Source: Streptomyces sp. HNM0575 (GTDB lineage: Bacteria; Actinomycetota; Actinomycetes; Streptomycetales; Streptomycetaceae). Taken from it: a stretch of DNA of 64,000 nt. Under the pieces are notes generated by a model. That model had not been told where the DNA came from. It worked only from the letters and a program-made list of their open reading frames with translations, and did not search any database. The stretch is from positions 496,001 to 560,000 of the forward strand of contig NZ_JAASAG010000004.1 in NCBI RefSeq assembly GCF_012726265.1. Direction: 5' to 3'. Position 1 is the first letter of the stretch; each line of letters begins with the position of its first letter. The position numbers were made by a program, and so were the translations under genes. Positions 36,187 to 50,808 of this stretch are shown one piece after another.

Positions 36187-37410
36187 TCAGGGAAAACGCA
36201 GTGCGACCAGGTCCCAAACCGTATCGGAGAGCACCTCTTTGGGACCGTAGGGGACCGGTGTCTCGCTTCCGTCCGCGCCGAGCACCACCGCCTCGTTCTC
36301 CTCGGCGCCGAAAGTCTTCTTCTCGCCCACCTCGTTGACGACGAGAAGATCGCAGCGTTTGCGCGCGAGCTTGGCCCGGCCGTTGGCGAGCACGTCGTCG
36401 GTCTCGGCGGCGAAGCCGACGACGATCTGGCCCGCACGCGGTCTGTCGGTGGAGAGTTCGGCGAGGATGTCCGGATTGCGTACGAGAGAAAGCGGTTCCG
36501 GTTCGGCGCCGGTACGCTTCTTGATCTTCCCGGGGGCATAGACGGCGGGACGGAAGTCCGCGACGGCGGCGGCCATCACCACGGCGTCCGCGTCCCCCGC
36601 CGCCTTGAGAACGGCCTCGCGCAGCTGTACGGCGGTCTCCACGTGGACGACGTCGACGCCCGCGGGATCCGGCAGGACGCTGTTCGCCGCGACCAGGGTG
36701 ACGCGCGCGCCGCGGGCCGCCGCCGTACGGGCAAGCGCGTAACCCTGCTTCCCCGAGGAGCGGTTGCCCAGGAACCGTACGGGGTCGAGAGGTTCGCGCG
36801 TACCGCCGGCGCTGATCACCACGTGGCGCTCGGAGAGGTCCGCGGGCACCTCCGCGCTCACACGCTCCAGCGCGCGCCTGCACAGCTCGAAGACGCTCTC
36901 GGGATCGGGGAAGCGCCCCTTGCCCGAGTCGGCGCCGGTCAGCCGGCCGACGGCGGGCTCGACGACGAGGCAGCCGCGGCGGCGCAGCGTGGCCACGTTC
37001 TCCTGCGTGGCGGGGTGCTCCCACATCTCGGTGTGCATGGCGGGGACGAAGAGCACCGGACATCGCGCTGTGAGAAGGGTGTTGGTGAGGAGGTCGTCCG
37101 CCAGGCCGTGCGCGGCCTTGGCGAGGACGTCGGCGGTGGCGGGTGCGACGACGACCAGGTCGGCCGACTGCCCGATCCGTACGTGCGGGACCTCGTGGAC
37201 CGACTCCCACACCTCCGTGGCCACGGGCTGTCCCGACAGCGCCGCGAAGGTGGCGGCGCCGACGAAGTGCAGCGCCGACTCCGTGGGCACCACACGGGTC
37301 TCGTAACCGCTCTCGGTCAGGCGCCGCAGCAGTTCGCAAGCCTTGTAGGCGGCGATGCCGCCGGTGACTCCCAGTACGACCCTGGGCCGCTCGTGCTGGC
37401 GCTGCTCCAT
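36187..37410 (-). CDS. coaBC: Bifunctional phosphopantothenoylcysteine decarboxylase / phosphopantothenate-cysteine ligase
   Basis: A 407-residue bifunctional enzyme for two consecutive steps of coenzyme A synthesis. The CoaC flavoprotein half has VVLGVTGGIAAYKACELLRR, the catalytic His in EVPHVRIG (H75-type) and VFVPAMHTEMWEHPA with the conserved PAMN-like loop, here PAMH. The CoaB half has HVVISAGGTREPLDPVRFLGNRSSGKQG (nucleotide binding) and the KIKK motif in GKIKKRTG. The ATG at 37410 follows GGGGAGAGG and fits the family start; the longer frame upstream does not. Confidence 0.95.
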   Translation of the reverse strand: MEQRQHERPRVVLGVTGGIAAYKACELLRRLTESGYETRVVPTESALHFVGAATFAALSGQPVATEVWESVHEVPHVRIGQSADLVVVAPATADVLAKAAHGLADDLLTNTLLTARCPVLFVPAMHTEMWEHPATQENVATLRRRGCLVVEPAVGRLTGADSGKGRFPDPESVFELCRRALERVSAEVPADLSERHVVISAGGTREPLDPVRFLGNRSSGKQGYALARTAAARGARVTLVAANSVLPDPAGVDVVHVETAVQLREAVLKAAGDADAVVMAAAVADFRPAVYAPGKIKKRTGAEPEPLSLVRNPDILAELSTDRPRAGQIVVGFAAETDDVLANGRAKLARKRCDLLVVNEVGEKKTFGAEENEAVVLGADGSETPVPYGPKEVLSDTVWDLVALRFP

Positions 37411-37625
37411 AGCTCGCCTCTCCCCACGCCGCGGTTGCCCGTCGGTGCGGCCCGTCCGAGGACGGCCGTACCGCCCCTGCTCTGCTTCTGCGCGTACCCA
37501 CACATGACACACCACGGGCCCGGCAGTCGCGCTGCCAGGCCCGTGTGGAAGCCGGTGCCGCCGTCTCCACCACCGGAGACGCGGCCGATACCGCTTACCC
37601 GCCTGCCGTCTGCTGCCTGCCGCGC

Positions 37626-37901
37626 CTACTGCGTGACGGGGACGTCGACGGCCTCGGAGGTGAGCAGCCCCGCGTTGATCTCGCGGAGAGCGATCGAGAG
37701 CGGCTTCTCGTGAACGTGGGTGTCGACCAGCGGCCCCACGTACTCGAGGAGGCCCTCACCGAGCTGCGAGTAGTACGCGTTGATCTGGCGCGCGCGCTTG
37801 GCGGCGTAGATCACCAGGCTGTACTTCGAGTCGGTGGCTTCGAGCAGCTCATCAATCGGCGGGTTGATGATGCCCTCGGGCGTGGAGATGGAAGAGGACA
37901 C
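37626..37901 (-). CDS. rpoZ: RNA polymerase omega subunit
   Basis: A 91-residue subunit that helps assemble and stabilise the beta-prime subunit. It contains the conserved [15 protein letters not shown] start (here [20 protein letters not shown]), then the core [12 protein letters not shown] and [16 protein letters not shown] start at 37901. It lies between gmk and coaBC as in other actinobacteria. Confidence 0.96.
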   Translation of the reverse strand: MSSSISTPEGIINPPIDELLEATDSKYSLVIYAAKRARQINAYYSQLGEGLLEYVGPLVDTHVHEKPLSIALREINAGLLTSEAVDVPVTQ

Positions 37902-37947
37902 GCTCTGCCTTCCGGAGGGTGTGTGAAGGTCGGAAAAGGATCGAGAT

Positions 37948-38544
37948 TCAAGCGATCCGCATCAAGGCTAGCAGCTCGGCGCTGACGTCTTCGACGGAGG
38001 TATTGACAAGGGTGGTGTCGAACTCCTGCTCCGCCGCCAGCTCCGTACGGGCCACCGCGAGACGGCGCTCGATCACCTCGGGCGCCTCCGTACCGCGGCC
38101 GGTGAGGCGGCGCACGAGCTCCTCCCAGCTGGGCGGTGCGAGGAAGACGAGCCGCGCGGAGGGCATCGCCTGCTTCACCAGCCGGGCACCCTGGAGGTCG
38201 ATCTCCAGCAGCACCGGCTCGCCGCGATCCAGATGCTCCAGTACGGCGCCGCGCGGAGTCCCGTAGCGGTTGCCGGCGAATTCCGCCCACTCCAGCAGCT
38301 CGCCGTTGGCGATCAGCTTGTCGAACTTCCCGTCGTCCACGAAGAAATACTGCACGCCGTGCACCTCCCCGGGGCGCGGCTTGCGCGTCGTCGCGGAGAC
38401 GGAAAGCCAGACCTCGGGATGGACCTTGCGCAGATGCGCGACGACCGTGCTCTTGCCGACGCCCGAAGGGCCGGAGAGCACGGTCAGCCGCGGCGTGCCG
38501 ACGGGAGGTTCGGGGGTGGCCCCCCGGGGCGCTGCTGTACTCAT
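37948..38544 (-). CDS. gmk: Guanylate kinase
   Basis: A 198-residue kinase converting GMP to GDP. It has the P-loop [17 protein letters not shown], the GMP-binding region [20 protein letters not shown] and [11 protein letters not shown], and [21 protein letters not shown]. The ATG at 38544 gives a short Ala/Pro-rich N-terminal extension. It lies 46 bases upstream of rpoZ on the same strand, likely co-transcribed. Confidence 0.95.
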   Translation of the reverse strand: MSTAAPRGATPEPPVGTPRLTVLSGPSGVGKSTVVAHLRKVHPEVWLSVSATTRKPRPGEVHGVQYFFVDDGKFDKLIANGELLEWAEFAGNRYGTPRGAVLEHLDRGEPVLLEIDLQGARLVKQAMPSARLVFLAPPSWEELVRRLTGRGTEAPEVIERRLAVARTELAAEQEFDTTLVNTSVEDVSAELLALMRIA

Positions 38545-38625
38545 GCAGCGATTATCCCGGTTTTCGGCGGTGCCTTGCCACCACGGCACCGCAGGCCGAC
38601 GGCCCACGGTGCCGTGCGGTACGGG

Positions 38626-38949
38626 TCAGGCGGACGCGCCGCCGAACTCCCGCTCCAGGGCGGCGATCTGGTTCGAGCCGAGGCCGCGCACGCGGCGGCT
38701 CTCGGAGATGCCCAGACGTTCCATGATCTGCTTGGCGCGGACCTTGCCGACGCCGGGCAGGCTTTCCAGAAGAGCGCTGACCTTCATCTTGCCGATGACG
38801 TCGTTCTCCTGGCCCTGTTTGATCACATCGTGCAGGGTCGCGCCGGAGTGCTTCAGCCGGTTCTTGACCTCGGCGCGCTCCCGGCGAGCCGCGGCGGCCT
38901 TTTCGAGCGCGGCTGCGCGCTGTTCAGGGGTAAGGGGCGGAAGAGCCAC
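38626..38949 (-). CDS. mihF: Actinobacterial integration host factor (sIHF)
   Basis: A 107-residue nucleoid protein. It starts with GTG (MALPPLTPEQRAAALEKA) behind GAGGTG and has a long N-terminal helix rich in Ala/Arg/Lys. A helix-two-turn-helix domain follows (LLESLPGVGKVRAKQIMERL, then ISESRRVRGLGSNQIAALER). It binds duplex DNA without strict sequence specificity; in Streptomyces it compacts the nucleoid and affects sporulation and antibiotic production. The position next to gmk and pyrF is the conserved one. Confidence 0.95.
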   Translation of the reverse strand: MALPPLTPEQRAAALEKAAAARRERAEVKNRLKHSGATLHDVIKQGQENDVIGKMKVSALLESLPGVGKVRAKQIMERLGISESRRVRGLGSNQIAALEREFGGASA

Positions 38950-39408
38950 GCCTACGTCACCTCAGTTAGAACTGTCGGAAATGGATTCGGTGAGGAACCT
39001 CGTGGCCCCGCATGAGCGGAGCCTGCGAGCAACGCGCCTGTTCACGCTGCTCCCGACGGAGACTAGCGGGCGACGGCGCCTGAGTCAGCGAGAACTGCGG
39101 AAAAGTCCTGGTCAGACTCAAGTCGATCGGTACATACACGGACAAAAGGCACCAGTTTTTTGGCCAACTGCGCGTTTTTTCACCGCCGTCGGGGTTTCAC
39201 CGCTGCATCACCGCAGGTACGGCGGCGGTACGGGGCGGCGTCCGAAGCGTAGTTGTGAAGAGGTGTCAGGGGCTCCGGACCGGTGTGCGCCGGGGCTTCG
39301 GAGCGGTGTGCGCCCGCGGCTCCGGAGCGGTTCCGCGCGAGCGCTCCCGGGGGCGTCTCAAGGGGCCTCGTCCGCGCGGTCGTTCCCGAAGTCGTTCCCT
39401 TGATCCTC
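38950..39408. promoter_or_regulatory. mihF promoter region and pyrF downstream spacer, 459 bases
   Basis: The part nearest mihF is AT-rich for this genome, with two T6 runs (about 39154-39160 and 39175-39180; A runs on the coding strand) and TTGGCCAA. This is a likely promoter/UP-type zone. The part nearest pyrF (39255-39360) holds repeated GCTCCGGA-GCGGT strings that can fold and may end the pyr operon. No gene is supported. Confidence 0.5.
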
Positions 39409-40355
39409 CTACGGGCGGGCCGGGTGGTGTGCGAGCACTTCGGCCAGCTCCTCCGCCTCGCGGGCGGCCGCCTCGCGCAGAGCCCGCGGCGACGGCCCGT
39501 GCCGCAGCACTCCCCTGCTGACGGACGGCAGCACGTTGCCGACGGCGCTGCCGAAGACTCCCGGGAGATCGGCGGCCGTCGCGCCCTGAGCGCCGATGCC
39601 CGGGGCGAGCAGCGGGCCGTTGATGCCGAGCCCGTCGGGCTCCGCGCCCGTCCCGGCGCCGAGGGTGGCGCCCACGACCGCGCCGAAGGAACCCAGCGGC
39701 GTCTCGCCCCTGTTCTCCTCGGCGAGGTGCCCCAGCACGGTGGCGGCGACGCTGCGGCCGTCCTCCCGTACCGCGTGCTGCACCTCGGCGCCCTCCGGAT
39801 TGGAGGTCAGGGCGAGGACGAAGAGCCCGCAGCCCGCCGCGCGCGCACGGTCGAGCGCGGGACGCAGCGAGCCGAAGCCCAAGTACGGGCTGACCGTGAC
39901 GGCGTCGGAGAAGAGCGGAGAGGCCGGGTCGAGGAAGGCGTCGGCGTAGGCCGCCATGGTCGAGCCGATGTCGCCGCGCTTGGCGTCCGTCAGTACCAGC
40001 GCCCCGGCGTCCCGCGCGTCGGCCACGGCACGCTCCAGTACGGCGACGCCGCGGGAGCCGAAGCGCTCGAAGAAGGCCGACTGCGGTTTGAGCACGGCGA
40101 CCCGGTCGGCGAGGGCCTCGACCACGGTGTTGGCGAAGCGTTCGAGACCGGCGACGTCGTCGCCCAGGTCCCAGTCGGCGAGCAGCGCGGCGTGCGGATC
40201 GATGCCGACGCAGAGCGGGCCTCGGGTGTCCATGGCGCGGCGCAGCCGGGCGCCGAACGGTTCGCGGCGCTCGGCTCCGCCGCGTCCGGCGGCTCGCGGG
40301 GCCGCGCTCCCCGCGCCGTCGGCGCTCGGATTCGTGGGGCTGGGATTCGTGGGGC

Positions 40356-40359
<4 letters not shown>
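39409..40359 (-). CDS. pyrF: Orotidine 5'-phosphate decarboxylase
   Basis: A 316-residue type-2 OMP decarboxylase, the last step to UMP. Key blocks are PLCVGIDPHAALLADWDLGD, VAVLKPQSAFFERFGS, the catalytic VLTDAKRGDIGSTMAAYA (Lys and Asp) and VTVSPYLGFGSL, with the phosphate-gripping LLAPGIGAQGAT. The ATG at 40359 overlaps the pyrD stop (ATGA), and ~40 Ala/Pro/Gly-rich residues precede the domain. It is the last gene of the pyr operon. Confidence 0.94.
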
Positions 40360-41522
<1,163 letters not shown>

Positions 41523-41598
41523 GCGGGCCGGGCCTTCGGGTGCGTACGGGCGGAGGAGTCGGGGTCGGTGTCCGAACCAGCGGGCGGGGACGGGCAGT

Positions 41599-44905
<3,307 letters not shown>

Positions 44906-44913
<8 letters not shown>

Positions 44914-46093
44914 GCCGGTCCTCCATGTGCGCCTTGGTGCTGTGCTGTTCGTCCATGAGCTCGGTGAAGCGGTCGAAGAGGTAGGCGGCGTCGTGCGGTC
45001 CCGCCGCCGCCTCGGGGTGGTACTGGACGCTGAAGGCCGGCCGGTCCAGCAGCCGCAGCCCCTCCACCACGTCGTCGTTGAGGCAGACGTGGGAGACCTC
45101 GGCGCGCCCGTACGAGGTGTCGGTGACCTCCCCCAGCGGGGCGTCGACCGCGAACCCGTGGTTGTGGGCGGTGACTTCGACCTTGCCCGTCACTCGGTCC
45201 TGCACCGGCTGGTTGACGCCGCGGTGGCCGTACTTGAGCTTGAACGTGCCGAAGCCCAGCGCCCGTCCGAGGATCTGGTTGCCGAAGCAGATGCCGAACA
45301 GCGGCGTACCGCGCTCCAGCACCGCACGCATCAGCGCCACCGGGCCCTCCGCCGCCGCGGGGTCGCCCGGACCGTTGGAGAAGAACACCCCGTCCGGCGC
45401 GACCGCGTAGACGTCCTCGGCCGTCGCGTCCGCGGGCAGCACGTGCACCTCTATGCCGCGCTCCGCCATGCGGTGCGGCGTCATGCCCTTGATGCCGAGG
45501 TCGACGGCGGCAACGGTGAAGCGTTTCGTCCCGTGCGCGGGCACCACGTACGGCTCCCGCGTGGCCACTTCGCCGCACAGGTCCGCGCCCGTCATCGCCG
45601 GGGCGGAACGCACGCGCTCCAGCAGGGCCGCCGCGTCCGCCGAGGCCGCGCCGCCCGAGAAGATCCCGGCCCGCATCGCGCCCCGCTCCCGCAGATGCCG
45701 GGTGAGCGCGCGGGTGTCGACGCCGCTGATGCCGACGACTCCCTGCGCCGCCAGCTCCTCGTCGAGGGTGCGTACGGAACGCCAGTTGGAGGGCTTGCGC
45801 GCCGGGTCGCGTACGACATATCCGGCGACCCAGATGCGGCCGGACTCCGGATCCTCGTCGTTGACGCCGGTGTTGCCGATGTGCGGGGCGGTCATCACGA
45901 CGACCTGGCGGTGGTAGGAGGGGTCGGTGAGGGTCTCCTGGTATCCCGTCATCCCGGTGTTGAAGACGGCTTCCCCGAAGGTCTCGCCCACCGCGCCGTA
46001 CGCGCTCCCCCGGAAGCTGCGGCCGTCCTCCAGCACGAGTACGGCCGATGCGGCCGGACTCCCGGCGCCCGGCCGGTCGTTGCTCGTCATCAT
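44906..46093 (-). CDS. carA: Carbamoyl-phosphate synthase, small (glutaminase) subunit
   Basis: A 395-residue class-I glutamine amidotransferase subunit supplying ammonia to CarB. The N-terminal domain has [20 protein letters not shown] and the motif [20 protein letters not shown]. The glutaminase domain has [17 protein letters not shown] (Cys nucleophile), GHRGVNQPV and the His-Glu pair in [11 protein letters not shown]. The start ATG is doubled (CATCAT on the plus strand), so the protein may begin at 46093 or 46090. It overlaps the upstream membrane-protein stop and the carB start. Confidence 0.96.
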
Positions 46094-46710
46094 GTGTCCC
46101 TCTCAGGGGTTACTGCGGGGTGGTGCGGCACGGCGACGCCGCCGTCACCGGATGCGATCTCGCCGATGCGCTCCGCCCAGGCCGCGTGCCCGGCGGCGCG
46201 GTCGAAGCGGAAGCCGGAGTCGAGCATGCGGTCGCCGAGCTGCCAGGTGATCACCAGCAGGCCGCCCTCGGTGAGGACCTTGCCTGCGATGCCCTTGTCG
46301 AGCCGGGCGCCGCGCAGTTGAGCAGCTGGGACGAAGAAGTCCCGCGCCCCTGGCCGTACGACATGGACGCCGGCCCCGGTCAGGGTCAGCTCCGCGCGGC
46401 TGCGCGTGCCCAGGCCGTGCGCGACGATCCGGTCCAGCCACTGCCCGGCCGAGGTGGAGCCGTGGTAGCGCCCCGAGGCATACAGCAGGGGCTCGCCGCT
46501 CTCCTCCGGCGGCGCCTGCGGCGGTGCCGGCAGGTCGCCCTGGAGGGTGCCGCGCCATTTCCAGCCCTGCCGCATCAGCCAGTACAGCAGCGCGACGAAG
46601 AGCAGCAGCCCGACGACCCAGCCGATGCGGGCCGCCCAGTCGGTGACCTCGGCGGACTTGGGCTCTTCCGCCAGCGCCGTGGCCAGGGGAGAGAGAGGTT
46701 GTGCGATCAC
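46090..46710 (-). CDS. Membrane protein with PH-like domain inside the pyr operon
   Basis: A 206-residue protein conserved in this position in streptomycetes. One N-terminal membrane helix ([18 protein letters not shown], about 29-46) is followed by a soluble domain: [40 protein letters not shown] and [20 protein letters not shown]. The latter resembles the PH-like fold of actinobacterial transporter/export-associated proteins. No catalytic motif is visible. It is coupled on both sides: GTG start overlapping the pyrC stop (GTGA) and stop overlapping the carA start (ATGA). Function unknown; co-translation with pyrC and carA is certain from the overlaps. Confidence 0.8.
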   Translation of the reverse strand: MIAQPLSPLATALAEEPKSAEVTDWAARIGWVVGLLLFVALLYWLMRQGWKWRGTLQGDLPAPPQAPPEESGEPLLYASGRYHGSTSAGQWLDRIVAHGLGTRSRAELTLTGAGVHVVRPGARDFFVPAAQLRGARLDKGIAGKVLTEGGLLVITWQLGDRMLDSGFRFDRAAGHAAWAERIGEIASGDGGVAVPHHPAVTPERDT

Positions 46711-48014
46711 GCCAGTTTCCCGTCGATGAGTGTCGGCCGTCCCCGCAGCCAGGTGTGCGTGACGCGTCCCGGCAGTTCACGGCCCTCGTACGGGGTGTTG
46801 CGGCTGCGGGAGGCGAAGCCCGCGGGGTCCACCGTCCCACGGTAGTCCGGGTCCACGAGCAGCAGATTCGCGGGCTCACCTGCGGCGACGGGACGGCCCT
46901 GGCCGTGCAGCCTGCCGATGGCGGCGGGACGGTACGACATCCGCTCGGCGATGCCCGCCCAGTCCAGCAGCCCGGTCTCGACCATCGTGTGCTGGAGCAC
47001 CGGCAGCGCGGTCTCCAGGCCGACCATCCCCATGGCTGCGGCGCCCCACTCGCAGTCCTTGTCCTCGTGCGGGTGCGGCGCGTGGTCCGTGGCGACGCAG
47101 TCGATGGTGCCGTCGGCGAGCGCCCCGCGCAGGGCCTGCACGTCCGCCTCGGTACGCAGCGGCGGGTTCACCTTGTAGACCGGGTCGTAGGAGCGCACGA
47201 GCTCGTCGGTGAGCAGCAGATGGTGCGGGGTGACCTCCGCGGTGACGTTCCAGCCCTTCGACTTGGCCCAGCGGACCAGCTCGACGGAGCCCGCGGTCGA
47301 GAGGTGGCAGATGTGCACCCGGGAGCCGACGTGGGCGGCGAGCAGCACGTCGCGGGCGATGACGGACTCCTCGGCGACGGCGGGCCAGCCGCCGAGGCCG
47401 AGTTCGGCCGAGACCGTGCCCTCGTTCATCTGGGCGCTCTCGGTCAGGCGGGGCTCCTGGGCGTGCTGGGCGACGACTCCGTCGAAGGCCTTCACGTACT
47501 CCAGCGCCCGACGCATGATCACCGCGTCGTCGACGCACTTGCCGTCGTCGGAGAAGACCCGCACCCCTGCCGCGGAGTCGTGCATGGCGCCCAGTTCGGC
47601 GAGCTGCTTGCCTTCCAGACCGACGGTGACGGCGCCCACCGGCTGCACGTCGCAGTAGCCGGACTCCCGGCCCAGCCGCCACACCTGCTCGACGACCCCC
47701 GCGGTGTCGGCGACCGGGAAGGTGTTGGCCATGGCGTGCACGGCGGTGAAGCCGCCCCTGGCGGCGGCCATGGTGCCGGTGAGGACGGTCTCGGAGTCCT
47801 CACGTCCCGGCTCGCGCAGATGCGTGTGCAGGTCGACGAGGCCGGGCAGCAGGATCCGGCCCGCGGCGTCGATCACGTCCGCTCCGGCGTCGTCGAGTCC
47901 GCTGCCGGTCCCGGCGATCCTCGCCCCGTCGATCAGTACGTCCTGGGGCTCGCCGCCCAGTACGCGCGCACCGCGGATGAGCGTCCTGCCGGTGGTGCTG
48001 TTCGTCACTGCCAT
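46707..48014 (-). CDS. pyrC: Dihydroorotase
   Basis: A 435-residue amidohydrolase closing carbamoyl-aspartate to dihydroorotate. Metal-binding [20 protein letters not shown] holds the HxH pair. The carboxylated-Lys region and later ligands are in [29 protein letters not shown] and the Asp motif [20 protein letters not shown]. The ATG at 48014 is chosen because the open frame upstream is unrelated; it starts two bases after the pyrB stop. Confidence 0.95.
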   Translation of the reverse strand: MAVTNSTTGRTLIRGARVLGGEPQDVLIDGARIAGTGSGLDDAGADVIDAAGRILLPGLVDLHTHLREPGREDSETVLTGTMAAARGGFTAVHAMANTFPVADTAGVVEQVWRLGRESGYCDVQPVGAVTVGLEGKQLAELGAMHDSAAGVRVFSDDGKCVDDAVIMRRALEYVKAFDGVVAQHAQEPRLTESAQMNEGTVSAELGLGGWPAVAEESVIARDVLLAAHVGSRVHICHLSTAGSVELVRWAKSKGWNVTAEVTPHHLLLTDELVRSYDPVYKVNPPLRTEADVQALRGALADGTIDCVATDHAPHPHEDKDCEWGAAAMGMVGLETALPVLQHTMVETGLLDWAGIAERMSYRPAAIGRLHGQGRPVAAGEPANLLLVDPDYRGTVDPAGFASRSRNTPYEGRELPGRVTHTWLRGRPTLIDGKLA

Positions 48015-48016
48015 GG

Positions 48017-49024
48017 TCAGTCGTTCTCCTCGGTGCGTGCGGCTTCCGTACTGGCGGCTTCCGTGTGGGCGGAGGGGGAGCCGGAGACGGCGGGCTCGGC
48101 GCCGCCCAGCAGCAGATAGAGCACTGCCATACGGATGCTGACGCCGTTCTTGACCTGCTCGACGGCGGTGCAGCGGGGCGAGTCGGCGACCTCCGCGGTG
48201 ATCTCCATGCCGCGGTTCATGGGGCCCGGGTGCATCACGACGGCGTGCTCGGGCATCCGCGCCATGCGCTGCCCGTCGAGCCCGTAACGGCGTGCGTACT
48301 CGCGCTCGGTCGGGAAGAACGCCGCGTTCATGCGCTCCCGCTGCACCCGCAGCATCATCACCGCGTCGGACTTGGGGATGACGGAGTCGAGTTCGTAGCT
48401 GACCTCGCACGGCCAGCTGCCCACACCGACCGGCACCAGCGTGGGCGGTGCCACGAGCGTCACCTCGGCGCCGAGCGTGCTGAGCAGATGGACGTTGGAA
48501 CGGGCGACGCGGCTGTGCAGCACGTCCCCGACGATCGTGATCCGCCGCCCCGCCAGATCGCCCTCGCCGCCCGCGAGGCGCCGCCGCATGGTGAAGGCGT
48601 CCAGGAGCGCCTGCGTGGGGTGCTCGTGGGTGCCGTCCCCGGCGTTGACGACCGAGCCGCCGATCCACCCCGAGGTCGCGAGGCGGTGCGGCGCCCCGGA
48701 CCCGGGGTGCCGGATGACGACCGCGTCGGCGCCCATTGCCTCCAGGGTGAGCGCGGTGTCCTTGAGCGACTCGCCCTTGGAGACGGAAGAGCCCTTGGCG
48801 GAGAAGTTGATGACGTCCGCGGAGAGCCGCTTGGCGGCGGCCTCGAAGGAGATCCGGGTGCGCGTCGAGTCCTCGAAGAAGAGATTGACGACGGTGCGGC
48901 CGCGCAGGGTCGGCAGCTTCTTGATCGGCCGGTCCGCGACGCGTGCCATCTCCTCGGCGGTGTCGAGTACGAGTACGGCGTCGTCGCGGGTGAGATCGGC
49001 GGCCGAGATGAGGTGACGCTTCAT
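48017..49024 (-). CDS. pyrB: Aspartate carbamoyltransferase, catalytic chain
   Basis: A 335-residue enzyme joining carbamoyl phosphate and aspartate. It starts [20 protein letters not shown] and contains the carbamoyl-phosphate loop [54 protein letters not shown] and [12 protein letters not shown]. The C-terminus has ~25 extra Ser/Thr/Ala/Glu residues. It lies 211 bases after pyrR, long enough for another promoter or regulatory structure, but none is obvious. Confidence 0.96.
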   Translation of the reverse strand: MKRHLISAADLTRDDAVLVLDTAEEMARVADRPIKKLPTLRGRTVVNLFFEDSTRTRISFEAAAKRLSADVINFSAKGSSVSKGESLKDTALTLEAMGADAVVIRHPGSGAPHRLATSGWIGGSVVNAGDGTHEHPTQALLDAFTMRRRLAGGEGDLAGRRITIVGDVLHSRVARSNVHLLSTLGAEVTLVAPPTLVPVGVGSWPCEVSYELDSVIPKSDAVMMLRVQRERMNAAFFPTEREYARRYGLDGQRMARMPEHAVVMHPGPMNRGMEITAEVADSPRCTAVEQVKNGVSIRMAVLYLLLGGAEPAVSGSPSAHTEAASTEAARTEEND

Positions 49025-49235
49025 CTGGTCCCTTCCGTGGGTCGGTCGTCCGGGTACGTGGCGGGGCAGGGCGGTGCTTCTTGCGGCGGGGCGGCGCGCG
49101 CTGCGGGAGCAGGGCGGGCACCGGGTCGCGGGGCGGCGCGGGGCAGCCGGACCGGGCCGGTGCCTGCGGAGAAACCCGCCGTGCAGCCCTTTCGGCCCCA
49201 CGGGACACCGATGGATCCGGAACCCCTCGTACGGT

Positions 49236-49868
49236 CTAGGGCTCCGCGTGCTGCGGGGCCTGCCGTCCGCCGGCGTGCTGCCGGTCGTCCCCGGAGGCGG
49301 CGCCGAGCAGCACCACGTCGCGCCCGTCCTCCTCGGTGAGCTGGACCCTGACGGTCTCGCGCAGCGAGGTCGGCAGGTTCTTCCCGACGTAGTCGGCGCG
49401 GATGGGGAGTTCGCGGTGTCCGCGGTCGACGAGCACGGCGAGCTGCACGGCCCTGGGACGGCCGATGTCGCCGAGGGCGTCCAGGGCGGCACGGATGGTG
49501 CGGCCGGAGAAGAGGACGTCGTCGACGAGAACGACCAGACGTCCGTCGACGCCGTCGGCCGGGATGTCGGTGTGCGCCAGCGCCCGGGCGGGGCCGAGCC
49601 GCAGGTCGTCCCGGTACATCGTGATGTCGAGCGCCCCGTGCGGAACCGGCCTGCCGGTGATGTCCGCGAGCTTGTCCGCCAGGCGCCGTGCGAGGAAGAC
49701 GCCGCGGGTGGGGATGCCGAGAAGCACCACGTCGTCGGCGCCCTTGGCGCGTTCGACGATCTCGTGGGCGATGCGCGTGAGAACCCGCGCGATGTCCGGC
49801 GCCTCTAGTACGGGCCGGCCGGTGGTGGTTCCCTTGCTGCCGTCGCCGGCAGACATGCCTGTGTCCAT
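49236..49868 (-). CDS. pyrR: Pyr operon RNA-binding regulator / uracil phosphoribosyltransferase
   Basis: A 210-residue PRTase-fold protein that senses UMP/UTP and binds pyr mRNA. Visible elements are [49 protein letters not shown], the PRPP loop [21 protein letters not shown] and [13 protein letters not shown]. The ATG at 49868 is preceded by AAGGAGG and a PyrR-binding loop, so the gene probably controls its own translation and that of the operon. It is divergent from bldD. Confidence 0.95.
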   Translation of the reverse strand: MDTGMSAGDGSKGTTTGRPVLEAPDIARVLTRIAHEIVERAKGADDVVLLGIPTRGVFLARRLADKLADITGRPVPHGALDITMYRDDLRLGPARALAHTDIPADGVDGRLVVLVDDVLFSGRTIRAALDALGDIGRPRAVQLAVLVDRGHRELPIRADYVGKNLPTSLRETVRVQLTEEDGRDVVLLGAASGDDRQHAGGRQAPQHAEP

Positions 49869-49878
49869 ACGGAAAGGA

Positions 49879-49906
49879 CCTCCTTCCCCGCCTCACGGGA
49901 CGGGCC
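49879..49906 (-). promoter_or_regulatory. PyrR-binding loop overlapping the pyrR ribosome binding site
   Basis: On the minus strand the leader reads GGCCCG, then TCCCGTGAGG (49891-49900), then CGGGGAAGGAGG. The loop matches the PyrR-binding consensus UCCNGNGAGG exactly and is closed by CCCG/CGGG. The AAGGAGG Shine-Dalgarno (49879-49885) follows at once. This layout fits PyrR-dependent translational repression as known in mycobacteria. Confidence 0.8.
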
Positions 49907-50064
49907 TTAAAGGACGTCTGAGCTGTCTGCGCAACGGTACCAGGGGGTCCTGAAAGGACCGTCCGGGGGCCGGATCTACTCGGAGAACTGTTCGGGCGCA
50001 AGCCGGAGGTTCAAATTCCGCTCCACCTCGCAAAGCTGATCGGCGTTCGGCTTGACGCCAGACA

Positions 50065-50089
50065 TTACGCTGCGTAACCTCACAGTGAG
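50065..50089 (+). promoter_or_regulatory. bldD promoter/autoregulatory palindromes
   Basis: Two perfect inverted repeats lie 30-54 bases upstream of the bldD ATG: TTACGC-T-GCGTAA (50065-50077) and CTCAC-A-GTGAG (50079-50089). The second fits a BldD box (GTGA/TCAC half-sites), consistent with known bldD autorepression. Confidence 0.65.
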
Positions 50090-50118
50090 TTACCACTTTC
50101 TCGTCCGCGGGGAGCGAT

Positions 50119-50619
50119 ATGTCCAGCGAATACGCCAAGCAGCTCGGAGCGAAGCTCCGTGCCATCCGCACCCAGCAGGGGCTCTCACTCCACGGGGTCG
50201 AGGAGAAGTCCCAGGGCCGCTGGAAGGCGGTCGTGGTCGGTTCCTACGAGCGCGGGGACCGTGCCGTCACCGTTCAGCGCCTCGCCGAGCTGGCCGACTT
50301 CTACGGCGTTCCTGTCCAGGAGCTGCTGCCGGGCACCACCCCCGGCGGCGCCGCCGAGCCGCCGCCGAAGCTCGTGCTCGACCTGGAGCGCCTGGCCCAT
50401 GTCCCGGCCGAGAAGGCGGGCCCACTCCAGCGTTATGCCGCCACCATCCAGTCCCAGCGCGGCGACTACAACGGCAAGGTCCTCTCCATCCGTCAGGACG
50501 ACCTGCGCACGCTCGCCGTCATCTACGACCAGTCCCCCTCCGTGCTGACCGAGCAGCTGATCAGCTGGGGCGTCCTGGACGCGGACGCACGCCGCGCCGT
50601 CGCCCACGAGGACGCGTGA
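50119..50619 (+). CDS. bldD: Developmental master repressor BldD
   Basis: A 166-residue regulator that represses sporulation genes during vegetative growth when dimerised by tetrameric cyclic di-GMP. The N-terminal HTH is LRAIRTQQGLSLHGVEEKSQ (about 13-32), with the recognition region VVVGSYERGDRAVTVQRLAE. The C-terminal c-di-GMP signature RGD-x8-RQDD is intact (RGDYNGKVLSIRQDD). The ATG follows GGGGAGCGAT. It is divergent from pyrR. Confidence 0.97.
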   Translation: MSSEYAKQLGAKLRAIRTQQGLSLHGVEEKSQGRWKAVVVGSYERGDRAVTVQRLAELADFYGVPVQELLPGTTPGGAAEPPPKLVLDLERLAHVPAEKAGPLQRYAATIQSQRGDYNGKVLSIRQDDLRTLAVIYDQSPSVLTEQLISWGVLDADARRAVAHEDA

Positions 50620-50655
50620 CGGCCTGACGGCCGCTCCCGCCACCGCCGTACTTAC

Positions 50656-50696
50656 GCCGCCGCCGGCGCTCCCGTGCAGGGAGCGCCGGCGGCGGC
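50656..50696 (+). terminator. 18-bp hairpin terminator of bldD
   Basis: A perfect 18-bp stem (50656-50673 with 50679-50696) around GTGCA, followed by GTCTTGTG, 37 bases after the bldD stop. Confidence 0.9.
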
Positions 50697-50808
50697 GTCT
50701 TGTGCCGAAGAGCGGGCCCCTGCCGGTGAGCGCGATAGCGGCTGCTTCGATGACAGGCTGCGAAACGGCACTGAATCGAACGTGAGCAGTTCGCGACGGA
50801 CAGTGACC

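Noticed and set aside
49993..50032. String resembling the 3' end of a tRNA (GGTTCAAATTCC followed by GCTCCACCTCGCA)
   Set aside because: The T loop has an extra base, the T stem has a mismatch, and no matching acceptor, D or anticodon arm lies upstream. At best it is a decayed tRNA or attachment-site remnant; a tRNA search of the genome for a full copy ending in this string would decide.
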